From: Pseudomonadota bacterium
GTDB lineage: Bacteria; Pseudomonadota; Gammaproteobacteria; Acidiferrobacterales; Acidiferrobacteraceae
Length of the DNA stretch: 64,000 bases
Direction of reading: 5' to 3'
Assembly (NCBI GenBank): GCA_021777535.1
Contig: JAJYDN010000001.1
Coordinates: forward strand, 1-64,000
Shown: positions 1-6,810 of the stretch, in pieces
How positions within the stretch are numbered: the first letter of the stretch is position 1
How the letters are laid out: each line of letters opens with the position of its first letter
Position numbers and translations under genes: made by a program
Notes under the pieces: model-generated
The model's input: only the letters and a program-made list of their open reading frames with translations
Told to the model about the DNA's origin: nothing
Database searches by the model: none

Positions 1-464
1 TGATGCTTCTGGGTCCCAGGCGGCGGGTCTTGTGGCAGACCGCCGTGGCGACGGCCAAGAACGGTGTCGGCGAGGAGCCCGGCAGCTTCAGGACGCCACG
101 GGGAGGGCATGTGGTGCGCGCAAAGATCGGTCAGGGAATGCCCGCCAACACCGTCTTCGTGGGCCGCCGCCCGACAGGCGAGATCTACAGTGCCGATCTG
201 CGCAGGCTGCATCCACAGCGGGATTGGATCCTTACGCGGATTCTGTGGCTTAGCGGTACGGAAATCGGGCGCAATCGCCTGGGGCGCGTGGATACCATGC
301 GCCGGTACATCTATGTGCATGGCGCGCCCGATGATGATCCCATGGGGATTCCGTCTTCTCATGGCTGTGTCAAGATGCGCAATGCGGACATCGTCTACTT
401 GTTTGACCGGGTGGAGGTCGGTACGCCGGTCGTCATTCTTGCCGCGGAGGGAGTATGTCGCTAG
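1..464 (+). CDS. L,D-transpeptidase (YkuD domain), 5' truncated by window edge
   Basis: This is the C-terminal part of an L,D-transpeptidase catalytic domain, the periplasmic enzyme class that makes 3-3 peptidoglycan crosslinks or attaches lipoproteins to murein. The family motif is intact: His106, then SHGC with His120 and catalytic Cys122 (counting from the first ATG at position 3), followed by the conserved region running to VEVGTPVVI. The sequence at the left edge already lies inside the beta-sandwich (TAKNGVGE...GSFRTPRG), so the true start is upstream of base 1 and the ATG at position 3 is probably internal. The stop at 462-464 overlaps the nagZ start at 455, which suggests translational coupling to a murein-recycling gene. 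Which subgroup (ErfK/YbiS or other) it belongs to cannot be told from this fragment. Confidence 0.85.
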   Translation, partial: MLLGPRRRVLWQTAVATAKNGVGEEPGSFRTPRGGHVVRAKIGQGMPANTVFVGRRPTGEIYSADLRRLHPQRDWILTRILWLSGTEIGRNRLGRVDTMRRYIYVHGAPDDDPMGIPSSHGCVKMRNADIVYLFDRVEVGTPVVILAAEGVCR

Positions 465-1498
465 GTCCGGTCATGGTGGATGTGGTGGGGACGGCGCTTG
501 CGCCCACGGAGCGGGAACAACTGCATCATCCGCTGGTCGGCGGGGTGATCCTGTTTTCGCGCAATTTTGAGAGCGTAAGCCAGCTCCAGGCCCTTACCCA
601 TGATATCCATGGGTGGAGGGAGCCGCCACTCGTGATCGCTGTGGCCCACGAAGGTGGCCGGGTGCAGCGTTTCCGCGCAGGTTTTACGCCGCTGCCGCCA
701 TGCGGCGCGATCGGGTCTCTTTACGATGAAGACCCGGCGGCCGGCCGTCTGCTGGCCCGTTCGGCGGGCTTTGTGATGGCGGCCGAATTGCTCGATTGCG
801 GCGTGGACATCAGTTTTGCGCCGGTCCTCGACATCGACCGCGGCGCAAGCGCCGTGATCGGTAACCGCGCATTCCATCAGGATCCGGAGGTGGTGGCAGA
901 GCTCGCCCGTCAATACATCGCTGGCATGGCCAGCGCGGGCATGGGGGCGACCGGCAAGCATTTCCCGGGACATGGAGGGGTGGCGGGTGACTCGCATGCG
1001 GAGCTGCCCGTCGATGAGCGCATGTTCATCGACATCGAGCACACGGATCTGGTGCCGTTTGCGCATCTCGCGCCGGTTCTTGCCGGTATCATGCCGGCCC
1101 ATGTGCTCTATCCGCAGGTGGCGCCGGAGCCAGCCGGATTTTCACCCTTCTGGCTCCAGGAGGTACTGCGCAGGCGGCTGCAGTTCAACGGCGTCATCTT
1201 CAGTGACGACCTCAGCATGGCAGGCGCCCGTGGTGCAGGCGATCTCGCCGCGCGCGCACAGGCAGCCCTTGCGGCAGGCTGTGACATGGTACTTTCCTGC
1301 AACGATCCAGGCGGCCTGCCGGGCCTGCTGGCAGGCCTCCAGGGCTACGAAAATCCGGCTGCGCAGCTGCGCATCGCCCGGCTGCACGGGCGGGGTGCCT
1401 GGGGTGACGGTCCGCTGAAAACCTTGCAGGAATACACGGAAGCGTGCCGCAATCTTCAGCAATGGGCCGTAAAAACAGGCGACGGTACCAGTTGTTAG
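455..1498 (+). CDS. nagZ: beta-N-acetylhexosaminidase NagZ (GH3)
   Basis: Cytoplasmic GH3 enzyme that removes GlcNAc from anhydro-muropeptides in murein recycling. Its 347 residues match the family length. Visible signatures are VIGNRAF (135-141), KHFPGHG (168-174), the Asp179/His181 general acid-base pair in GDSHAELP, and the nucleophile region SDDLSM (250-255). One oddity: the substrate-binding motif normally read as VDQEGGRVQRF is VAHEGGRVQRF here, so the conserved Asp (Asp62 in the E. coli enzyme) is Ala64 and the following Gln is His65. The codons GCC CAC are unambiguous. The ATG at 455 overlaps the upstream transpeptidase stop, so the two genes are probably co-transcribed. The family assignment is secure; normal activity is less so. 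Confidence 0.93.
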   Translation: MSLGPVMVDVVGTALAPTEREQLHHPLVGGVILFSRNFESVSQLQALTHDIHGWREPPLVIAVAHEGGRVQRFRAGFTPLPPCGAIGSLYDEDPAAGRLLARSAGFVMAAELLDCGVDISFAPVLDIDRGASAVIGNRAFHQDPEVVAELARQYIAGMASAGMGATGKHFPGHGGVAGDSHAELPVDERMFIDIEHTDLVPFAHLAPVLAGIMPAHVLYPQVAPEPAGFSPFWLQEVLRRRLQFNGVIFSDDLSMAGARGAGDLAARAQAALAAGCDMVLSCNDPGGLPGLLAGLQGYENPAAQLRIARLHGRGAWGDGPLKTLQEYTEACRNLQQWAVKTGDGTSC

Positions 1499-1536
1499 GG
1501 GGGATATTTGGATGTGTTTTCTGAGGAGCACAGACG

Positions 1537-2175
1537 GTGCCGCGGCAGACCACGCAGACTGAGGAGGACTGCCGATCATGCGCCCGTCTGGCCGCCTTCC
1601 GGGATCAGATTCAGCTTGACCATCCAGACTACTGGTGCAAGCCGGTGCCGTCCTTCGGGTCTGCGGGGGCGTCCCTTTTGGTGGTCGGACTCGCACCGGG
1701 CCTGCATGGTGCCAATGCGAGCGGACGCCCGTTCACGGGAGACCACGCGGGCATTCTGCTCTACAGGACGCTTCATCACTTTGGGCTGGCAAGCCGCGAC
1801 ATGTCCTGCAGCCGGGACGACGGTCTTAGGCTGCATGATTGCCGGATCGTGAACACGGTCAAGTGCGTGCCGCCGCAAAACCGCCCCCTTCCGGAGGAGA
1901 TCCGCCGCTGCGCCCCCTATCTGGCGGCCGAGCTTGCCCAGGTTCCGCAGGATGGCGTTATCGTCGCACTGGGGCGTGTGGCGCATGAGGCGATCCTGCG
2001 CGCGCATGGCCGGCGGCTGCAGGAGTATCCGTTTGCGCATGGCGCCTGCCACGCGCTCGGCACACGGCGCCTGTTCGATTCCTACCACTGCAGCCGCTAT
2101 AACACGCAGACGGGGCGTTTGACTGAAGAGTCCTTCAGGGCGGTGTTCGAGGCCGCGTGTGCGGCGCGACCATGA
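1537..2175 (+). CDS. family 5 (UDGb-type) uracil-DNA glycosylase
   Basis: DNA base-excision repair enzyme of the UDG superfamily; family 5 enzymes excise uracil and some deaminated purines. Evidence: an N-terminal Cys pair (CRSC, about 12-15) and later Cys residues in NTVKC and RRC, consistent with a 4Fe-4S cluster; motif A GLAPGLHGANASGRPFTGD at about 51-69; and the C-terminal motif SYHCSRYNTQTGRLT, close to the SYHPS-NTQTGRLT form typical of this family. The start is GTG at 1537 with GAGGAG about 9 bases upstream. The TGA overlaps the uvrC ATG by four bases (ATGA), putting two DNA-repair genes in one transcript. Length 212 aa is usual. The precise substrate range cannot be deduced. Confidence 0.85.
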   Translation: MPRQTTQTEEDCRSCARLAAFRDQIQLDHPDYWCKPVPSFGSAGASLLVVGLAPGLHGANASGRPFTGDHAGILLYRTLHHFGLASRDMSCSRDDGLRLHDCRIVNTVKCVPPQNRPLPEEIRRCAPYLAAELAQVPQDGVIVALGRVAHEAILRAHGRRLQEYPFAHGACHALGTRRLFDSYHCSRYNTQTGRLTEESFRAVFEAACAARP

Positions 2176-3965
2176 GTGATCTCAAGGCGTTGGTGCGGGG
2201 GTTCGGTGATTGTCCGGGGGTCTACCGGATGCTGGATCGCGACGGAACGGTCCTCTATGTGGGTAAGGCGCGCAGCCTGCGCAAGCGCGTGGCGAGCTAT
2301 CTGCGGACCAACACGAGCCCGCGGACGGCCGCACTCATGCGCGCGACAGTCGACATCGAAGTCACGGTCACGCATACCGAGACCGAGGCGCTGCTTCTTG
2401 AAAATAATCTCATAAAGACCTTAAAACCCCGCTACAACATATTGTTGCGGGACGATAAAGGCTATCCACTCATTTTTCTTGGTCCGGACGGCGACCCGTT
2501 TCCGCGGCTCGCCTTCCACCGGGGTGCCAGGCGGCTTCCGGGCCGCTATTTCGGGCCCTATCCGAGCGCTACGGCGGTCCGCGAGACCCTACACCTCCTG
2601 CAGAAGGTTTTTCCGATTCGCCAGTGCGAGGACAGCGTGTTCCGCAACCGGACACGCCCTTGTCTTCAGTACCAGATCAAGCGTTGTTCGGGTCCCTGTG
2701 TGGGGCTCGTTTCGGCCGAGGATTACCGGCGGGATATGGAGCGTGCCACGCTCTTTCTCGAAGGGCGCAATCAGGCGCTGGTGACAGGGCTGCGGACGGA
2801 TATGGCGGAGGCGGCTGCGCGCCAGGACTATGAGCGCGCCGCGCAGCTGCGTGACCGCATCGCCGTTGTCAGCTCCCTGCAGGAACGCCAGTACGTCGAC
2901 AATCAGGGTGGCGATGCCGATGTCATCGATGTGGCCGAGGCGGATGGGGCCATCTGTATCGCGCTGCTCTTTGTGCGCGGGGGACGCCAGCTCGGCAGCA
3001 AGGTCTTCTTCCCGAAGGTGCCGCAGGAGACTTCGGGCGCCGAGGCACTGGCGGCGTTTCTTCCGCAGCATTATCTCGGCCAGAGTCCGCCGCCACGGAT
3101 CTACATGGGCTTGTCCGTGGCGGACCGCGAGCTGCTCGCGCAGGCGCTGGCCGCTGAGGCCGGGCATGCGGTGGAGATCCGGGTTCCGGCGCGGGGCGTG
3201 CCGCGGCACTGGGTGGCGCTTGCGCAGACCAATGCGCGCGATGCCTTGCGCAGGCGTCTTGCGGAACGGGCCGGTTGGGAAGCGCGGCTCGGCGCGGCGC
3301 GCACGGCGCTCAAGCTGCCGGGGCTTTCGCGCGTGGAATGTTTCGATGTGAGCCATACTCAGGGTGAGGCCACCATGGCATCCTGTGTGGTATTCGGTCC
3401 GGAAGGAGCCATAAAAAATGACTATCGGCGCTTTCGCATCGAGGGACTGACGGCGGGTGACGATTACGGCGCGATGGAGCAGGCGGTCTTTCGCCGCTAC
3501 GAAAAGGCGCCGCTTCCGGATCTTGTTCTCATCGATGGCGGCGCCGGGCAGGTGGCGCGCGCCGCCGCCGCGCTTGCGCGCCTCGGCCTGAGCGCGCCCG
3601 TGCTGGGGATCGCCAAGGGACCCCGCCGGCATTTTGGGGACGAGGAATTTTACTGGCCCAACAGCGTTGCCGCATGGACGCTGGAAGGGCATCCACAGGC
3701 TCTGCTATTGTTGGCGGAGATCCGGGATGAAGCGCACCGTTTCGCCATTACGGGTCATCGGGCCGCCCGCGGCAAGGCCCGCCTGGTGTCGGCGCTGGAT
3801 GCCATACCGGGAATTGGTCCGAAGCGGCGCCAGGCCCTCATAAAGGCGCTCGGAAGCATGCGTCTTGTGGCGCAGGCGGACCTTGCCGATCTGGAGCGCC
3901 TTCCCGGCATCACGCCGGTGCTGGCGCGCCGTATCTATGATACCTTCCATGCCGAGTCAGATTGA
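2172..3965 (+). CDS. uvrC: excinuclease ABC subunit C
   Basis: Nucleotide-excision-repair nuclease that makes both incisions around a lesion handed over by UvrB. Domains in order: GIY-YIG nuclease (GVYRML ... LYVGKARSLRKRV, about 15-90), Cys-rich region (RPCLQYQIKRCSGPC), UVR/UvrB-binding helix pair (RQDYERAAQLRDRI), RNase H-like second nuclease beginning near ECFDVSHTQG, and a C-terminal helix-hairpin-helix segment (IPGIGPKRRQALI, LPGITPVLARRIY). The chosen ATG at 2172 overlaps the upstream glycosylase stop; an in-frame GTG at 2157 would add five residues but is less likely. The protein is 597 aa, a normal length. pgsA follows closely, as in E. coli. Confidence 0.97.
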   Translation: MSDLKALVRGFGDCPGVYRMLDRDGTVLYVGKARSLRKRVASYLRTNTSPRTAALMRATVDIEVTVTHTETEALLLENNLIKTLKPRYNILLRDDKGYPLIFLGPDGDPFPRLAFHRGARRLPGRYFGPYPSATAVRETLHLLQKVFPIRQCEDSVFRNRTRPCLQYQIKRCSGPCVGLVSAEDYRRDMERATLFLEGRNQALVTGLRTDMAEAAARQDYERAAQLRDRIAVVSSLQERQYVDNQGGDADVIDVAEADGAICIALLFVRGGRQLGSKVFFPKVPQETSGAEALAAFLPQHYLGQSPPPRIYMGLSVADRELLAQALAAEAGHAVEIRVPARGVPRHWVALAQTNARDALRRRLAERAGWEARLGAARTALKLPGLSRVECFDVSHTQGEATMASCVVFGPEGAIKNDYRRFRIEGLTAGDDYGAMEQAVFRRYEKAPLPDLVLIDGGAGQVARAAAALARLGLSAPVLGIAKGPRRHFGDEEFYWPNSVAAWTLEGHPQALLLLAEIRDEAHRFAITGHRAARGKARLVSALDAIPGIGPKRRQALIKALGSMRLVAQADLADLERLPGITPVLARRIYDTFHAESD

Positions 3966-4003
3966 CAACGTGCAGTCGTGACCTTTCAGACAGAGACAGA
4001 TCC

Positions 4004-4597
4004 GTGCCCATAACCGCGCCCAATTTTCTTACTTTGTTGCGGATCGGACTGATCCCTGTCTTTGTCGTCATCTATGATCTGCCGTTCGCCTGGGGGCATA
4101 CAGTGGCGGCCGCGCTGTTCCTGCTCGCCGCGGTGACGGATTGGCTCGATGGATATCTCGCGCGGCGCCTGAACCAGTCCTCGGCATTCGGCGCGTTTCT
4201 GGATCCGGTTGCCGATAAACTGATGGTGGCGGCGGCGCTGATCCTCATTCTCGCCAATCCGTCCGTGCAGCCGTTTCTGATGAGCCGGGCGCTGTTCGCG
4301 GTGGTGGTCATCGTCATCATTGGCCGCGAAGTCGCCGTGTCGGCCCTGCGGGAGTGGATGGCGGAAGTCGGCCGCCGCAAGAGTGTCGCCGTATCCTATA
4401 TGGGCAAGTTCAAGACGACGTCACAGATGGCGGCGATCCTGCTTCTGGTCTACGAGCACCCGATCGGCGGGTGGCCCGTGTTCAGGATCGGCGAATTCCT
4501 GCTCTATGTGGCGGCCGCGTTGACGCTCTGGTCGATGGTTATCTATCTCCGGGCGGCATGGCCGGTGTTGATGAAGGGGACGGACGGCCATCCATGA
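4004..4597 (+). CDS. pgsA: CDP-diacylglycerol-glycerol-3-phosphate 3-phosphatidyltransferase
   Basis: Inner-membrane enzyme that commits CDP-diacylglycerol to phosphatidylglycerol and cardiolipin synthesis. The CDP-alcohol phosphotransferase signature is complete: Asp46, Asp49-Gly50, Ala53-Arg54, Gly63, Asp67 and Asp71. Several hydrophobic segments span the 197 residues. I prefer the GTG at 4004 (protein begins VPITAPNFLTLLR, matching the family N-terminus). A TTG at 3962 would overlap uvrC by four bases and add 14 residues that do not look like the family, though it could serve for coupling. The uvrC-pgsA-tRNA-Gly-tRNA-Cys order is the same as in E. coli. Confidence 0.95.
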   Translation: MPITAPNFLTLLRIGLIPVFVVIYDLPFAWGHTVAAALFLLAAVTDWLDGYLARRLNQSSAFGAFLDPVADKLMVAAALILILANPSVQPFLMSRALFAVVVIVIIGREVAVSALREWMAEVGRRKSVAVSYMGKFKTTSQMAAILLLVYEHPIGGWPVFRIGEFLLYVAAALTLWSMVIYLRAAWPVLMKGTDGHP

Positions 4598-4667
4598 TGG
4601 CGGGGTGTGGCGTCCATCGGCGGACCTGTTGTACAATGCCGCAGGCTCAAGATTGTTTGGTGCGATC

Positions 4668-4695
4668 TTGACACCGGCGCGGGCCTGTTTACAAT
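4668..4695 (+). promoter_or_regulatory. sigma70-type promoter of the tRNA pair
   Basis: TTGACA at 4668-4673 and TACAAT at 4690-4695, separated by 16 bases, with a GC-rich discriminator before the tRNA-Gly at 4709. The -35 hexamer is a perfect match and the -10 has one mismatch. A similar block, CCTGTTGTACAATGC, occurs about 60 bases upstream (near 4625-4639) and may be a second or older promoter copy. Confidence 0.75.
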
Positions 4696-4708
4696 GCGGG
4701 TCTCTTTC

Positions 4709-4783
4709 GCGGGAATAGCTCAGTGGTAGAGCACAACCTTGCCAAGGTTGGGGTCGCGAGTTCGAATCTCGTTTCCCGCTCCA
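4709..4783 (+). tRNA. tRNA-Gly (anticodon GCC)
   Basis: The sequence folds as a full cloverleaf: acceptor GCGGGAA (4709-4715) pairs with TTCCCGC (4773-4779), the anticodon stem CAACC/GGTTG encloses loop TTGCCAA with anticodon GCC, and the T-arm has TTCGAAT. CCA is encoded at 4781-4783. It corresponds in position to glyW of E. coli, downstream of pgsA. Confidence 0.97.
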
Positions 4784-4818
4784 AGCATTGCCTCTCCAGG
4801 AAGGAAACTTCCACTAAA

Positions 4819-4892
4819 GGCTGGGTGGCAGAGTGGTGATGCAGCGGCCTGCAAAGCCGTGTACGCCGGTTCGATTCCGACCCCAGCCTCCA
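4819..4892 (+). tRNA. tRNA-Cys (anticodon GCA)
   Basis: Acceptor GGCTGGG (4819-4825) pairs with CCCAGCC (4882-4888). The anticodon loop CTGCAAA gives GCA, and the T-loop is TTCGATT. CCA is encoded at 4890-4892 and is followed at once by a run of six T, which could help end transcription. It corresponds to cysT of E. coli; the third gene of that operon (leuZ) is not here. Confidence 0.97.
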
Positions 4893-4996
4893 TTTTTTCT
4901 TTCAGCAAGATCCCGTGGCATCCAGTAACGTCCGAGATTCGACCTGAATCAGGCCGTTCTTATGCCCCCTCCATCCACGCGCCCCCTTCCACCCAA

Positions 4997-5030
4997 AGGG
5001 GACATTTTAGAATTGTCCGGAGGGGACATT
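4997..5030. repeat. two direct copies of AGGGGACATT, possible insertion-sequence end remnant
   Basis: AGGGGACATT occurs at 4997-5006 and again at 5021-5030. The segment between contains the reverse-oriented GTCC, so the block looks like the subterminal repeats found at ends of IS21-like elements. No transposase gene or second end was found nearby. It lies in the 209-base gap between tRNA-Cys and the exonuclease gene. Assignment to an IS family is a guess from appearance. Confidence 0.35.
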
Positions 5031-5101
5031 ACTGTTTTGGGCCAACACTGCCGGGTCCGGTTGTCGTGGGCGCGATTGCCGGGGAGTGCTATCATGCGGT
5101 C

Positions 5102-5650
5102 ATGCGCGTAGCAGTCAATCCGCCAGCTGCGTTTCTTGCCCTGGATTTCGAGACGGCCAACCGCAGTCGCACGAGCGCCTGTGCGCTTGGTCTCGTGGCC
5201 GTGCGTGACGGAATGGTCGTCGCCACCGAGACCTTCCTGATCCGCCCGCCGCGGCCCCACTTCGAGTACACGCACATCCATCGCATTACATGGGAAGACG
5301 TGCGGGATGCGCCGACATTTGCCGAACTGTGGCCGCGTGTTGCCTCCTACATGGAAGCGGCCGATTTCCTCGTTGCGCACAATGCGCCATTCGATCGGGG
5401 GGTGCTGGAGCGTTGTTGCGCGCATTACGGCCTCGCGCTGCCGCGCCGGCGTTTCTTTTGTACCGTACAGATCGCTCGCCGCCAGTGGGGTATCCATCCG
5501 ACCCGGCTGCCGGACGTGTGCCGCCGGCTGGGCATCGCATTGGTGCACCATGAGGCAGGTTCGGATGCGCGTGCGTGCGCGGAGATTGCGCTGCGGGCGG
5601 AAAGGGAAGGCTGGCGCCCCTCCCTGGCGGCAGAGGGGGAGAAGACCTAG
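5102..5650 (+). CDS. DEDDh 3'-5' exonuclease (DnaQ-like fold)
   Basis: Small stand-alone exonuclease of the DNA polymerase III epsilon/RNase T superfamily, 182 aa. Motifs: Exo I DFE at 15-17 (catalytic Asp15, Glu17), Exo II HNAPFD at 93-98 (Asp98), and Exo III with His150 and Asp155 in HHEAGSDA, so all five acidic/His positions of the DEDDh class are present. An open frame continues upstream through the tRNA genes, but ATG 5102 is the first credible start after them. The substrate (DNA or RNA) is unknown. Its stop codon TAG (5648-5650) overlaps the stop of the convergent minus-strand ORF. Confidence 0.85.
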   Translation: MRVAVNPPAAFLALDFETANRSRTSACALGLVAVRDGMVVATETFLIRPPRPHFEYTHIHRITWEDVRDAPTFAELWPRVASYMEAADFLVAHNAPFDRGVLERCCAHYGLALPRRRFFCTVQIARRQWGIHPTRLPDVCRRLGIALVHHEAGSDARACAEIALRAEREGWRPSLAAEGEKT

Positions 5651-5916
5651 TCGCCGAGGCGGCCCCGTTTGTTGATGGCCTGTTTGCTGCCCCATTGCGC
5701 GAGGGATTCGACGCGCACACCAACCCACCAGTAGTCACCGATGCTGTCGTGACCGTGGCCGCCGATCAGCGCATGGCCGGGGCCAAGCTGGATGCGGTCC
5801 GCATGCAATTCGGCGTCGCCACGCCTGCGGAAAATGGACCAGTTTACGGCATTGGGTACGGGAGCGAGACTGGGCGCATCACACTCCTGATTGAGGACTT
5901 CATGGGGAGTAGTCAT
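5647..5916 (-). CDS. hypothetical small protein, 89 aa
   Basis: I do not recognise this family. It is listed because its stop overlaps the exonuclease stop tail-to-tail (CCTAG), a common arrangement of genuine convergent genes, and because the composition is protein-like. The C-terminal half is Gly/Trp-containing (GPGHALIGGHGHDSIGDYWWVGVRVESLAQWG) with a basic tail. There is no signal peptide or membrane segment. The frame on the opposite strand is also open through here, so coding is not proven. A perfect 7-bp inverted repeat lies 46 bases upstream of its start. Confidence 0.5.
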   Translation of the reverse strand: MTTPHEVLNQECDAPSLAPVPNAVNWSIFRRRGDAELHADRIQLGPGHALIGGHGHDSIGDYWWVGVRVESLAQWGSKQAINKRGRLGD

Positions 5917-5961
5917 TCATCACCTCGGATCGCGATCCTCGCAAGGATTCCAACGAAAGCG

Positions 5962-5982
5962 ATGTATGGTCAGAGCATACAT
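5962..5982. promoter_or_regulatory. operator-like inverted repeat between divergent genes
   Basis: ATGTATG (5962-5968), a 7-base spacer GTCAGAG, then CATACAT (5976-5982): perfect 7-bp arms. It sits in the 219-base gap between the minus-strand small gene (start 5916) and the plus-strand lipoprotein gene (start 6136), where a dimeric regulator could control both. The regulator is unknown. Confidence 0.45.
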
Positions 5983-6135
5983 GCTGGCGCACGCGATCAT
6001 CAAGCGGCCGGTGGCGTGGGGGGCGTTCGCCTGCCTTGCGCGTCGTTGTCGCGGCACGGCGGTCCAACTATAGTTATCGCCATGCCAGACCAAAAAAGGT
6101 TCAAATGCGGACCGTCACCGGCCGGCAGGAGAGAA

Positions 6136-6777
6136 ATGCAGCGTTTCGGCGGGTGCGCCCGCGTGTGCAGGAGATTTTTGGCGCTGGCAGTGCTTGGGCT
6201 CGGTGCCTGCGCGCCGACGCGCTATTACACGCTTGCGGTGCGGGCGCCCTTGCGCCGCGAGGCTGCCCCTGGCGTGCCTGTGAGTGTGGCGGATGTGATC
6301 CTGCCGCCGGGTCTGAACCAGCTCGCCCTGACGAGTTTTCGCAGCGGCACGCATGTGCGTGTGAGCCGCCGGGCCCGCTGGGTCAGGTCGCCGGAGAAGC
6401 TCTGCCGTGAGGTACTCGCCGAAGATCTCGCGCAACGCTTGTCGGAAACGGTCGTGGTGTTGCCGGGCCAGCGGGCGCCGACGCCGCTGCGGACACTGCA
6501 TGTCGTCATCGATCGCTTTGTGCCAAGCGGCAGCGACACTGTGGTTTTGCGCGCGCATTGGTTCGTGTCCGGATCGCTCGCAGGCCCTGTCGGGAGCGCT
6601 GACGGCACCGCGCGCATCGTTCTGACCGGTGCGCTGACCACGCTGACCGAGGCCCACGTCATGAGCGAAGCCTTGGCGCATCTGGCATCGCAGATCAGCG
6701 TGCGGTTGGCGCGGGCGAGTCAGAGCGGTATACCGCCTTTGAAGCCGCTGGATGTGCCACGGGATACGGTTTTTTAG
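6136..6777 (+). CDS. PqiC/YmbA-like ABC-transport auxiliary lipoprotein
   Basis: Outer-membrane-directed lipoprotein of the PqiC-like (former DUF330) family, which partners MCE-domain proteins in lipid transport across the envelope. The 213-aa protein has a basic N-terminus, a hydrophobic stretch and lipobox LGAC with Cys25, then the typical opening PTRYYTL. The conserved middle (PPGLNQLALTSF ... RWVRSPEKLCREVLAEDLAQRL) fits the fold. The start ATG 6136 is supported by AGGAGAG six to ten bases upstream; an ATG at 6082 would place a charged extension before the signal peptide. No pqiA, pqiB or other MCE gene is adjacent, so it is an orphan in this window. Confidence 0.8.
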   Translation: MQRFGGCARVCRRFLALAVLGLGACAPTRYYTLAVRAPLRREAAPGVPVSVADVILPPGLNQLALTSFRSGTHVRVSRRARWVRSPEKLCREVLAEDLAQRLSETVVVLPGQRAPTPLRTLHVVIDRFVPSGSDTVVLRAHWFVSGSLAGPVGSADGTARIVLTGALTTLTEAHVMSEALAHLASQISVRLARASQSGIPPLKPLDVPRDTVF

Positions 6778-6810
6778 CAGGATCCCCAAGAAAGGCGGGT
6801 AGTGGCGGTC

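Noticed and set aside
2589-3692. 367-codon minus-strand open frame inside uvrC
   Set aside because: Antisense shadow of a high-GC gene; the product has no recognisable motif while UvrC is complete.
4739-5101. Open frame running upstream of the exonuclease gene through both tRNA genes
   Set aside because: It translates tRNA sequence. The exonuclease motifs begin only after ATG 5102.
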